A stretch of DNA of 32,377 nt from CAZVWQ01 sp964631275 (GCA_964631275.1 CAZVWQ010000018.1:1-32377); one strand, 5' to 3'; numbered from the stretch's first letter, positions 1 to 7,653 are shown. Numbers and translations are program-made. Notes: generated from the sequence alone by a model not told the origin.

Positions 1-37
1 TTGGACTAATCGTTACGGCAATTACCCGTTAAGAATT
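1..37 (-). repeat. Interspersed repeat R1, copy 1
   Basis: The reverse complement matches the intergenic segments at 8023-8058 and 17952-17987, sharing the core TAACGATTAG preceded by AATTCTTAA. The other two copies contain GGTAATTACC or a near version of it; this copy has GGTAATTGCC. It may run off the left edge of the window. Confidence 0.7.
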
Positions 38-135
38 TAGGCTTTTGAGTTTTTTTATACCAAAACTCGCACCAATTTTTACTTTTAGATTAATAATAAA
101 ACCTTTTAATTAGAACTAAACTAGGTTTAATCATG

Positions 136-255
136 TTTCAAAAATCTTTATTTTTTTTGATTAAACAAAGTAAACGTGGCAAATTTCCACAAATTCAATA
201 CTTTTTTGATAAAATAAACAAAAAGCGACTTATTTATTTGAGCTTTGAGACAAAA
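136..255 (+). repeat. Interspersed repeat R2, copy 1
   Basis: It begins with AAAATCTTTATTTTTTTT then GATTAA, followed by TTTCCACAAATT and ATAAACAAAAAGCG. The closest relative is 31425-31545, similar over about 115 bp. Shorter relatives lie at 15396-15480 and 28455-28495. It lies in the 367-bp gene-free left end, which also holds R1; nothing else was recognised there. Confidence 0.7.
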
Positions 256-367
256 TTATTTATAAAATAAAACGGGTTTTGGTATATATAAGTAATACAA
301 CGCTAGTTGCAAACTTTGAACAAACTTTTTATAAACTTAACTTACTGCAAAGCAGTACAACGTTAGT

Positions 368-1510
368 ATGTCTAAAATCCCTGTAGGAATAATTGGAGCT
401 ACCGGAATGGTTGGCCAAAAGTATATTCAATTACTAGAAAATCATCCCTGGTTTGAAGTTGCCCTTGTCGCTGCCTCGCCTCGTAGTGAAGACAAAGAAT
501 ATCAAGAAAGTGTCTACTCTAAGTGGCAAATGCCAACACCAATCCCAGAGTCAATCAAAAAACAAAAAATTATAAGTGTAGAAAATCTTTTTCAAAGATT
601 ACAAAACCAAAAAAATTTAAATGATTATTTATTAAACAAAAATCAAGCTAATTTCCCAAGATTAATATTCTCTTGTTTTGAAATGAGCGATAAAGAATTG
701 GTCAAAAAATACGAAACTGATTTTGCAAAATTAGGTTTTGCTGTAGTCTCTAACGCTTCAGCTAATCGCTGGACTGAGGATGTACCAATGTTGCTACCAG
801 AAATTAATACTAGCCATCTAGAAATATTAAAAACTCAGAAAAAAAATCGAGGCTTTGTAGAAGGTCTAATAGTCGTTAAACCTAATTGTAGTGTGCAAAG
901 CTATTTAACTCCAATCTACGCTTTAGAAGAAGCTGGTTATCCAGTATCTAAAGTTCTAGTCACTACCATGCAAGCAGTTAGTGGGGCAGGTTATCCTGGT
1001 GTATCTAGTCTAGATATGATTGATAATTTAGTACCACTCATTAATGGTGAAGAAGATAAAACTGAAAAAGAACCGCTTAAAATTTTAGGTAAAGTTAACC
1101 AGGGTAAATTTCAATTAAAATCTAATCTAAAAATCTCAGCTACTTGTACTCGAGTTCCAATTGTTGATGGTCATACAGCTACAGTTAGTCTAAAATTTGC
1201 AAACAAAAAACCAAGCCTAGAAGAAATTAAAAAAATCTGGTCAGAATTCCATTCCTACCCTCAAAAAGCAAACCTGCCCTCAGCTCCGCAAAAGCCAATA
1301 ATCTATACTCAAGAAGAAAATAGACCTCAACCCCGTAAAGATAGAAACAACGACAAAGGGATGGCTGTAACTATTGGTAGGCTCAGAGAATGCCAAGTTT
1401 TGGACATAAAATTTATAGGTCTATCTCATAATACAGTCAGAGGTGCGGCTGGCGGAGGAATCCTAAACGCCGAAGTAATCGTTGATAAAGGATATTTACA
1501 AAGGGTCTAG
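368..1510 (+). CDS. asd: Aspartate-semialdehyde dehydrogenase, archaeal/fungal-type
   Basis: This enzyme reduces aspartyl-4-phosphate to aspartate-4-semialdehyde with NADPH, the branch point to lysine, threonine and methionine, in the cytoplasm. Seen: a Rossmann start with IIGATGMVG (residues 8-16), the catalytic cysteine in KPNCS (Cys173), the substrate-binding RVPIVDGHT (Arg261, His268), and a C-terminal NTVRGAAGGG dinucleotide-fold segment. The 380 residues are slightly longer than the usual 340-370. The motif spacing and the VSNASANR segment fit the archaeal/fungal subclass better than the E. coli class. The start is ATG with no Shine-Dalgarno; upstream is a repeat-rich leader. No aspartate kinase or other pathway gene is in view. 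It converges with the minus-strand gene ending at 1519 with only 8 nt between and no terminator hairpin seen. Confidence 0.93.
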   Translation: MSKIPVGIIGATGMVGQKYIQLLENHPWFEVALVAASPRSEDKEYQESVYSKWQMPTPIPESIKKQKIISVENLFQRLQNQKNLNDYLLNKNQANFPRLIFSCFEMSDKELVKKYETDFAKLGFAVVSNASANRWTEDVPMLLPEINTSHLEILKTQKKNRGFVEGLIVVKPNCSVQSYLTPIYALEEAGYPVSKVLVTTMQAVSGAGYPGVSSLDMIDNLVPLINGEEDKTEKEPLKILGKVNQGKFQLKSNLKISATCTRVPIVDGHTATVSLKFANKKPSLEEIKKIWSEFHSYPQKANLPSAPQKPIIYTQEENRPQPRKDRNNDKGMAVTIGRLRECQVLDIKFIGLSHNTVRGAAGGGILNAEVIVDKGYLQRV

Positions 1511-1518
1511 TTAATTTA

Positions 1519-2127
1519 TTATTTAAAAACTGAGTTTTTGATTATTTCATCAGCTTCTTTAAAAAGATTAGAAGAGTTAATGTTACCAGTTATAGAAATC
1601 TCTATAGGGACAATATTTATACCAGAATCTGTAGGGTGATTTGACTTTATACTAATATAGCCATCATTACCGTTTATACAGATATTATCTTGGTTTGTAG
1701 GTAATGGGGTTACATAATTTCCATCCATATCTCTACCTAATTCTGGAATCTTGTTGAATATTTCTTGTTTGTATTTTTCAAAATTAGCTTCACCCTGAAA
1801 AGCAAAAACAGATCCAGTGTAATATGTATATTTATTGTTTTGGGTTTGATTAGATACTAAATTCCCTACTCTTTTGTATTTATTAGAATTTGTATTACAA
1901 CTATAATCGGCCATTCCACCTATTCCTCGTAAAAAAGAAACTTGAATTTTTAAACCTGATTTCTCCAACACGATAGAGTCACTACCTAGGTTTTGATAAC
2001 TTAACTGAGCATTTAATTTCCAACTGTCATCGTAATTTAATTTTAGATTTGGATAATATTGATTTGTGTAGGTTTTGTTTGCTGTGTTTTGACTAGGAGT
2101 TGTTTGAGTAGTTTTTGCTCTGTTTTT
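1519..2127 (-). pseudogene. Frame-displaced C-terminal part of the third membrane protein of the sigma operon
   Basis: A GTG-initiated ORF of 150 aa can be read from 1971, but the same frame is open upstream to 2127 with no good start. It lies exactly -1 relative to the gene at 2043-2855. The upstream part reads as a Thr/Gln/Asn linker (TTQTTPSQNTANKTYTN), just like the linkers before the C-terminal domains of the sister proteins, so this is best read as the displaced 3' end of one original gene. The domain after it (about 170 aa, with RGIGGMADYSCN and CINGNDGYISIKS) is not recognised. The shift lies in 2112-2128, which holds T5 and T6 runs (A5 and A6 on the coding strand). Slippage or an assembly error remains possible. 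Confidence 0.6.
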
Positions 2128-2855
2128 TCAGCTTTTTCTACTTCCAAAATCACACTTGGTGTAGACGGAGCTAGGGAATCAAACTGGATTTGGATATTTT
2201 CTAAACCACCTTTGGTTTCTGAGTTTAGATAACCAAGTAAAATCTTGTATTCATTATTATTAGCTGTAAATTTAAATAAAATATTTCTGTTTGGGGTGTA
2301 ATTTTTAGTCATTAAATATTCTTGAGGGTTTTCTATTTTATCACAACTAGAGTTGGTTAAATTAAGGATTTTACAAATTTCTGTTTTATCTTTTTGATTA
2401 GAAATTAAATCATACATACCTTCACTCATTACTTCTTGATTGCAAGTTATATCCATCCCTGAAGGTTCATCCATTACATTAGAATTTAAATTAATTAAAG
2501 AAAAATTACCATCAAAATAGTTTATTTCTCTTTTGTACTTTTCACCCATTAGATTAATTTGTTTTTGATACCTAACCGCCAAATCACACTCTTCAATCAC
2601 CGCTACATGATGGTCTTGGTCGGCTACTAGGGGTTGGGTTTTTGAATTTAAGTTTATTTCTTCTAAAGTTTCAGAGTCTGCTTGGGATTCTGTTTGAGAT
2701 TTGACTAAATTTTGAGAATCATTCTTGGTGTTTTGAGTCGACAAAAATACTCCACCAAAAATGATGGCAATAACTAGAATACTAGAAATTATAATTAAAG
2801 TTAGGTGTTTTTTGAGCATGGATAGTTTTAATAAAATATAATTATAAAATGACAT
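2043..2855 (-). CDS. Membrane-anchored protein with one copy of the shared extracytoplasmic module
   Basis: Third gene of the sigma operon, 43 nt after the 722-aa gene. The frame is also open to a TTG at 2891; I chose the ATG at 2855. An ATG at 2819 would give a compact signal anchor (MLKKH then a hydrophobic stretch). Seen: one transmembrane segment (LTLIIISSILVIAIIFGG), a spacer, then the module that starts QPLVADQDHHVAVIEECDL and ends IQIQFDSLAPSTPS. Inside it, EICKILNLTNSSCDKIENP parallels ELCQSIGLLEASCELIENP in the protein at 9731-10810. After the module a -1 frame shift cuts off the likely C-terminal domain (1519-2127), so the last 20 or so residues are probably not native. Function unknown; an outer-surface sensor or effector is inferred. 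Confidence 0.65.
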   Translation of the reverse strand: MSFYNYILLKLSMLKKHLTLIIISSILVIAIIFGGVFLSTQNTKNDSQNLVKSQTESQADSETLEEINLNSKTQPLVADQDHHVAVIEECDLAVRYQKQINLMGEKYKREINYFDGNFSLINLNSNVMDEPSGMDITCNQEVMSEGMYDLISNQKDKTEICKILNLTNSSCDKIENPQEYLMTKNYTPNRNILFKFTANNNEYKILLGYLNSETKGGLENIQIQFDSLAPSTPSVILEVEKAEKTEQKLLKQLLVKTQQTKPTQINIIQI

Positions 2856-2898
2856 CTGTTTAGTGTATTTGTTGGTTTTTAAAATTTTCAATAAAATA

Positions 2899-5067
2899 CT
2901 AATTTAGATATCTAACTGCGTGATCGTATCCACAACGAGATTCGGTATTGCCTGGCATAATTTCTGCGGGACATATAAAAGAATCATCTAGATTGTAATT
3001 GTAGCTAAGAGTTCCCACCAAGCCACCATTAGAATCAAAAAGAGGCGATCCGCTATGACCACCTCCAACAGGTATTTCGGTCTTAATAAAACTCATAGGA
3101 CAATCTGCACAATTCATTTCCGTCCTACCTTTAAAATTTAGAATATTTACCACCCCTCTATTGGTTGTAACTAGTTTGTATCCGTCACCCAAAGGCAGGT
3201 CATAAGTTACTTCAGTTATGATATTTTCTGGATTATACTCTACATCTATCACGTTTTCATCATTTAATATGAGGTCTTTATTGAAACAGTGAGCAATGGT
3301 GGTTATCTTTCCGTTATTTAAATATCCAGAACAGGTTCCGCTTTCACCATTCGGCCCAGTGGTTCTAAAGTAAACTACGGTTATGGGTTTGAAACTGGGG
3401 GATGTTTTGGTATTCGTGGTTTGAGCTTGTGTGTTGGTACTAGTTTCTTGGGATGGACCTGGTTCAATTTCTACACATTTACCTAATTCTTGAGAATAAG
3501 CTTGACCTTCTGCTTGACAGCTTGAGCCGTCTTCAAAATCTTCCAAACTCACACTTGGAGTAGATGGGGCTAGGGAATTTTGCTGTATTTGTATCAAAAA
3601 TTGATCTGATTGATAATCTATAAAAGAGTCAGAAATAAATAGTGTATTTTCATTTACTTTTGTCTTAAAAGACACCCATTCTTCGTTATTAACACCACAA
3701 CAAGGCACATCTTTCATTGCTGTTTCAAAATTAAAATTACCTGCTTTTAGATTGATTTTGTTATTTAATAAATCTTCTGAAGTAATATCTTCTTTTTCTA
3801 AAACACCATTTGCTGTACCTCTAGGAGCTACTGGATAATATTCTTTATTTCCTTTAAGGCAAAGTATTGATCTTTGAACTTCAGCTACTATTCCACTGTT
3901 AGTTAGGCTAAAACCAGTAATTGCACTATCTCCTGAAATGTTTTCTAACTTTGGCGAAGGAACAAACCTTGACTCTTCAAAAATCAGTTCTTTTGGAAAT
4001 CTAATAGCTATATCACACTTCTCAATTACAACCACATCATGCTCATCGTTAGCTACTAGCGGCTGGATTTCTGGTTTTGGCTCTTCTTGAGTTTTTTCTT
4101 GAATTTCGCTGTTGGCTTCGTTTTTTACAAGTGAATTAAATTGAAATTGGACTTGATTGCCAAAGATACCTGGTCTGTCAAAAAATCCGTTTGTTTGTCT
4201 TTCTTGAGTTATAAAATCTTGAGTATCATATTCTTCTGGTTTTGGATTTCTTTCTTGGACATGAATAAAATAATGCCTATTTTCAAATTTGAAAGTGATT
4301 TGATTATAACCAGTGTAATTTGTTCCCATTTCTATATTATCATCAAATTTCATACCTTTAATATCGGTCATTTCAGCTTCAGTAATAAACCAACCAAATT
4401 TATCAAGAATTTCTTCTTTAGTCATCGGCTCGGTAGAAAAGTTAGCTTGATCTCTAGGTTGTGGAATGTAATTTTCTTGATAACAACCAAAGGTCAAATA
4501 ATAAATTTGAGAAATTGCTGAATAGGGGTTTTCTGGATCTGTTAATTTTTCAGGAGCAGTTAAAGTTGCACCATTCAAAATTTGGCTATCAGGATAAATT
4601 TCCATATAACTTGGGGTTATTTCTAATTTTTCTTGATTTAAGAGCAGATGTTTAGGATACTTAATAGATAAATCACATTCGTCTAAGCTGGCTACATCAT
4701 TCTCCTGATCAGGTTTTAAAGCTGTATATGGGTCTGTTTCTATTTGTTTATTAGCTCCAAAAAGGTTTTGGATTTGGGTGCTTGGTTTGTATTCAGTTGG
4801 TGCCAAAAGTTCGGCCGCACTTGCTCCTACTGTAGTTAGAGCAATTAACATAATAAATGTTGCTGCAATAGCATTTTTTGTAATTAAATGTGCAAAGTTT
4901 ATATATTGTTGTTTTAGAGACATAAAAATATTAGGTTTTAGAATTTTTTTTAGGCTTAAATAATCTAGCTTTCTTTCTTGTAAGAATTTTTTATCGGCTT
5001 CTAAAATCTCAACTATTAAATCGTCATCGGTTTCAAAATTATTTTGATGTAAAAAGTTGATAGGCAT
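2899..5067 (-). CDS. Single-pass membrane protein: putative anti-sigma N-terminus, two repeated outer modules, trypsin-like protease
   Basis: A 722-aa protein encoded 4 nt after the sigma factor gene, so almost certainly co-translated. Order seen: cytoplasmic segment 1-64 without the HxxxCxxC zinc motif of classical anti-sigma factors; transmembrane segment about 66-86; module 1 about 115-315 (ECDLSIKYPK to NQVQFQFNSL); module 2 about 335-507 (KCDIAIRFPK to NSLAPSTPSV); a Cys-pair and Thr/Gln linker 510-560; a chymotrypsin-fold serine protease 561-722. Protease evidence: ITTIAHCF (His593), GGGHSGSPLFDSNGGLVG (Ser672), and Asp623 or Asp628 as the probable third residue. The N-terminal role as anti-sigma is inferred from position and topology. 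Family knowledge: intramembrane or periplasmic proteolysis often releases ECF sigma factors; here a protease is part of the same chain, but facing outward. DNA of residues about 46-87 is identical to that of the protein at 9731. Confidence 0.75.
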   Translation of the reverse strand: MPINFLHQNNFETDDDLIVEILEADKKFLQERKLDYLSLKKILKPNIFMSLKQQYINFAHLITKNAIAATFIMLIALTTVGASAAELLAPTEYKPSTQIQNLFGANKQIETDPYTALKPDQENDVASLDECDLSIKYPKHLLLNQEKLEITPSYMEIYPDSQILNGATLTAPEKLTDPENPYSAISQIYYLTFGCYQENYIPQPRDQANFSTEPMTKEEILDKFGWFITEAEMTDIKGMKFDDNIEMGTNYTGYNQITFKFENRHYFIHVQERNPKPEEYDTQDFITQERQTNGFFDRPGIFGNQVQFQFNSLVKNEANSEIQEKTQEEPKPEIQPLVANDEHDVVVIEKCDIAIRFPKELIFEESRFVPSPKLENISGDSAITGFSLTNSGIVAEVQRSILCLKGNKEYYPVAPRGTANGVLEKEDITSEDLLNNKINLKAGNFNFETAMKDVPCCGVNNEEWVSFKTKVNENTLFISDSFIDYQSDQFLIQIQQNSLAPSTPSVSLEDFEDGSSCQAEGQAYSQELGKCVEIEPGPSQETSTNTQAQTTNTKTSPSFKPITVVYFRTTGPNGESGTCSGYLNNGKITTIAHCFNKDLILNDENVIDVEYNPENIITEVTYDLPLGDGYKLVTTNRGVVNILNFKGRTEMNCADCPMSFIKTEIPVGGGHSGSPLFDSNGGLVGTLSYNYNLDDSFICPAEIMPGNTESRCGYDHAVRYLN

Positions 5068-5071
5068 ATTA

Positions 5072-5581
5072 TTAGTTATTTAAATTAAACCAAATTTGAC
5101 GACATTCTTGACGTAGTTTTTTAATAGACCGAGACAAAATTTGACGGACGTTATCTGATTTAAGATTTAATTCATTAGCCACTCTCTGAGAAGAAAAATC
5201 ACATAAAACTGATAATTCTAAAATTTTGAAGTGCTCTTCTTTTAATTGTTTTTTAGCACATTCGATAAGGCTACTTGCTTTGTCTTGATAGTGACTTGAA
5301 TAACTTATTTCTAATTGGTTTAGATTTTCATTTTCAATATTTTCTACAAAAGGACTATTGGCCTTACTTTTAATAAAATTTTTTAATTTATTTTGGGCGA
5401 TTTTAAAAATCAAGGACTTGGGGTTTTGTATTTCTTTTTTGTAAGTAAAAAAATCAGATAAAGTATCTACAGTTAAATCTCTTACTAAAGTAGCAGAATC
5501 TACTCTACGATAAAAATAACCATAAATTCTGGAGTACCAATAATTGTAATCTTCCACTGTTAAAGAAAGGTTATTAGACAT
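5072..5581 (-). CDS. ECF-like RNA polymerase sigma factor (locus A)
   Basis: A 169-aa protein with the two-domain ECF layout. The sigma-2-like region (about 10-75) carries NYWYSRIYGYFYRRVD and SLIFKIAQNKLKNFIKSK. A sigma-4-like helix-turn-helix (about 112-162) carries FKILELSVLCDFSSQRVANE then LKSDNVRQILSRSIKKLR. It is a clear paralogue of the sigma factor at 9206-9709. The gene heads an operon with two membrane proteins downstream. The ATG at 5581 has no Shine-Dalgarno; upstream lies a segment shared with the other sigma gene (5582-5650), consistent with autoregulation. It is a divergent member of the family; a non-sigma DNA-binding role is less likely given the overall layout. Confidence 0.8.
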   Translation of the reverse strand: MSNNLSLTVEDYNYWYSRIYGYFYRRVDSATLVRDLTVDTLSDFFTYKKEIQNPKSLIFKIAQNKLKNFIKSKANSPFVENIENENLNQLEISYSSHYQDKASSLIECAKKQLKEEHFKILELSVLCDFSSQRVANELNLKSDNVRQILSRSIKKLRQECRQIWFNLNN

Positions 5582-5590
5582 AATAGCAAG

Positions 5591-5650
5591 TCTCGAGAAA
5601 TGCTTACTAAAGTAAGTAACTTTTATTAATAATTTTGTGACATATTTTGT
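5591..5650 (-). promoter_or_regulatory. Shared sigma-gene promoter region, copy A
   Basis: On the minus strand: ACAAAATATGTCACAAAATT, with TGTCACA at 5636-5642, a 16-nt spacer, then TTACTTACT; next an inverted repeat CTTACT-AA-AGTAAG (5603-5616) and the palindrome TCTCGAGA (5591-5598) 10 nt before the ATG. The same order occurs upstream of 9206. TGTCACA-16-CGTC is the published ECF41 promoter form, so an ECF-type promoter is plausible, but the second box here is TTAC, not CGTC. The rest of the gap 5651-5922 holds R6 and nothing else recognised. Confidence 0.6.
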
Positions 5651-5800
5651 TTTTTAAAAAAAAATGTAAATGATCAGTTAATAGCCTTATCTTATTACTA
5701 AAAATAAGCTGTTTTGTTTGAATAATTGAGCAACTTTAGTCTTAATTTAGACTAATTTGGGTATAAAAAATTTACGACCAAAACATAGTATAGTGCTTTA

Positions 5801-5863
5801 GACTAAACTTTGACAAGTTATTAGGTCTTAAGTTTACTTTAAAGGAAGTATAGAATATACAAA
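5801..5863 (+). repeat. Interspersed repeat R6, copy 1
   Basis: Shares ACTTTGACAAGTT-TATTAG and TTTAAA(G)GAAGTATA with 11418-11479 in the same orientation. A weaker partial match to its right end lies near 15600-15650. Confidence 0.55.
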
Positions 5864-5922
5864 CTACTCAAGTAGTTTATGGTTAGCTATATTGTTAAGA
5901 CTGATTTTAACCTAGTACAAGC

Positions 5923-6297
5923 TCAGTATCTACTAGAAAATAAAAACCGAAAGATATTTTTAATTTCTCTAAAAATATAAGCAAAAGGCTGAAACAAGTT
6001 CTTAAAAAATTTACCAAAGTTCTTACTTTTTCTAAAAATTCTTTTTTGTTTTGATTGGCTGCTATTAACTTTGTCTTTTTCTATCATTCCTCTAAGAGTT
6101 GTAAAACTTTGATCGTTAGAAAATGTCTTTGCCTTTTTAGATTTTTCTTTTTTAGCCATTAGAGATTTTAGTTTTTCTTGATATATTAAACTACCATTTT
6201 CGTAAGATCTATATCTAGAAGAGTTAATCCCAAACCTCTTTAGGTTCGGATCTGTAAAATTAAGTTTTTGACTTGGCACAATAACCTTATAAGCCAT
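5923..6297 (-). CDS. Small basic protein of unknown function
   Basis: A 124-aa ORF from an ATG, very rich in Lys and Arg. The middle (residues about 45-85) is hydrophilic and basic. The C-terminal 30 residues alternate Phe/Ile with Arg/Lys (FGKFFKNLFQPFAYIFREIK), which could form an amphipathic, membrane-associated helix. No known domain recognised. It is divergent from the DUF192 gene, 88 bp apart. It ends in TGA, one of few genes here that does. Length, ATG and gene-like spacing support it being real, but there is no motif evidence. Confidence 0.5.
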   Translation of the reverse strand: MAYKVIVPSQKLNFTDPNLKRFGINSSRYRSYENGSLIYQEKLKSLMAKKEKSKKAKTFSNDQSFTTLRGMIEKDKVNSSQSKQKRIFRKSKNFGKFFKNLFQPFAYIFREIKNIFRFLFSSRY

Positions 6298-6385
6298 ATT
6301 CGAAAATCTTCAAAAGATCATTAATTAAAGTCATTTTTTTACTAATAGCACAAAATATAATTTTTGGCAATTAAACTCATATTTT

Positions 6386-6928
6386 ATGAACAAAAAAGAG
6401 CTTTTTATTCTCGTTCCCTTGCTTTTTATAAGCTTGATAGGTGTAGGTTTTTATTTGGTAACTTCTAGTAACTCACTTTTAACAGATAACCAATTAGTCA
6501 AACAATCAACCAAAAAAGAAGCCTCTCAAGCTTCCTTAGAAAAGAAAGTTTTGGATTTAGATTACTTAGAGATAGCGGATGAAGCAAGAGAAAGAAATAG
6601 AGGTTTAATGTATAGAGAGAGTCTATGCTGGGAATGCGGAGTCTTGTTTATTTTTGAAAATCCAATTAAGGCTAATTTTTGGATGAAAAATACTTATATT
6701 CCTTTAGATATAATCTTTGTTAAAGACGATGGAATTATAGATAAGATTCATACACAAACCAAAACCAACCAAACTATGGAAACTTATGGAGCCAATAGTG
6801 AAATTTTGTATGTACTAGAATTTAACTCTGGGTATGCAAAAGAAAAAGGTCTTAAAGAAGGTCAAATCATAGACACTAAGCATCTTATAAACCAAGGCAA
6901 AGATTTTGTTTGGGTTGACGAAAAATAA
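6386..6928 (+). CDS. DUF192 family exported protein with a CxxC motif
   Basis: A 180-aa protein with an N-terminal signal anchor (residues about 6-26), then a DUF192 domain (about 55-165). Diagnostic motifs: RNRGLMYRESL, GVLFIFENP, FWMKNTYIPLDIIFV, and a C-terminal ILYVLEFNSGYAKEKGLKEG. The family's function is not settled; it is usually exported. Unusual here is CWEC at residues 81-84, exactly where relatives have a non-cysteine loop before G-M-L-F. The next gene 70 nt downstream, same strand, is a thioredoxin, so a redox link is possible but only inferred. The ATG is preceded by AT-rich sequence with no Shine-Dalgarno. Confidence 0.85.
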   Translation: MNKKELFILVPLLFISLIGVGFYLVTSSNSLLTDNQLVKQSTKKEASQASLEKKVLDLDYLEIADEARERNRGLMYRESLCWECGVLFIFENPIKANFWMKNTYIPLDIIFVKDDGIIDKIHTQTKTNQTMETYGANSEILYVLEFNSGYAKEKGLKEGQIIDTKHLINQGKDFVWVDEK

Positions 6929-6998
6929 AGTTTCTATTAGTCTATTAATTAAAGTAACTTTTAATTAAATACTTAACTAAAAATATTAATTTTATATT

Positions 6999-7358
6999 AT
7001 GTCTAATGCTAAAGATATGACTCAAGCTGAGTTTCAAAAAGCTATGAAAGAAGGTGGAACATACCTAATCGATTTTTGGGCTGAATGGTGTCCACCATGT
7101 AAAACTATGGGGCCAATTATAGACGAATTATCCAAAGACGAAGAACTAAAAGAAATTAACTTTGCCAAGGTAGACGTAGACAAAGAAGGTCCTCTATCAG
7201 GCCAGTTTGGGGTTAGAAGTATCCCCACTTTTGTTTTATTAAAATTCAAAGGAGACGGAACCTTTGATATGGAAAAAGATATTATCAAAAAATTTGTTGG
7301 TAGTCAGCCAGCATTTGATTTTAAGATTAAGCTCCAAGAAGCACTTAATAGCTTATAG
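6999..7358 (+). CDS. trxA: Thioredoxin
   Basis: A 119-aa cytoplasmic dithiol-disulfide oxidoreductase. Seen: the active site WAEWCPPCKTMGP (Cys-Pro-Pro-Cys, rather than the canonical CGPC), FAKVDVDKEG, the cis-proline loop VRSIPTFVLL, and a final helix. CPPC is closer to TlpA/ResA-like reductants, but no signal peptide or membrane anchor is present, so a cytoplasmic thioredoxin is the best call. The start is ATG immediately after TATATT, with no Shine-Dalgarno. It lies downstream of the DUF192 gene on the same strand and may share its transcript. Confidence 0.9.
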   Translation: MSNAKDMTQAEFQKAMKEGGTYLIDFWAEWCPPCKTMGPIIDELSKDEELKEINFAKVDVDKEGPLSGQFGVRSIPTFVLLKFKGDGTFDMEKDIIKKFVGSQPAFDFKIKLQEALNSL

Positions 7359-7384
7359 AATCTGTTTGAAATCTTTTATTGATT

Positions 7385-7495
7385 TATATTCAAATCAACT
7401 CAAACTAAGACTTTTTAAATTTTCAAATATTTCTTTTTAAGATTTGTTAAGCATCCTTGAAACTAAAAACTTAAATTCCAAAAACTAAATTTTGT
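7385..7495 (-). repeat. Interspersed repeat R3, copy 1
   Basis: The reverse complement reads TTTAGTTTTTGGAATTTAAG ... TTTTTAGTTTCAA ... AATATTTGAAAATTTAAAAA ... TTTGA-TATAA, matching 23593-23703 and 28317-28432 across about 110 bp. It fills much of the 295-bp gap between thioredoxin and the gene at 7654. Confidence 0.65.
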
Positions 7496-7653
7496 TTTAC
7501 AATGAATTAAAAAACTAAAAATTAATCATATCTCAAAGCCTATTCTTAGGTTAATATAACGGCTATTTAATGGGGTCAAAATTTTATAAATCTGGGTTAT
7601 GGAGCAAGACTAATCTTTATTTTAAAAGAAAAATAGACTTCGATATGCTATAC

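Noticed and set aside
2112..2128. Classical -1 programmed frameshift site (X XXY YYZ)
   Set aside because: The A5/A6 runs permit slippage, but the heptamer phase is not the canonical one and I see no strong hairpin just downstream; the locus B shifts have no slippery run at all. Treated as mutation or run-length variation.
2856..2891. TTG start for the third membrane protein
   Set aside because: ATG codons at 2855 and 2819 give a more normal membrane anchor; the TTG is 7 nt after the previous stop and has no ribosome-binding support.
4141..4963. Plus-strand ORFs (126, 64 and 61 aa) opposite the 722-aa membrane protein, and a similar minus-strand ORF at 9865-10125
   Set aside because: They are antisense shadows of the coding strand; the similarity between 4778-4963 and 9865-10125 simply reflects the 122-nt identical DNA of the two genes.
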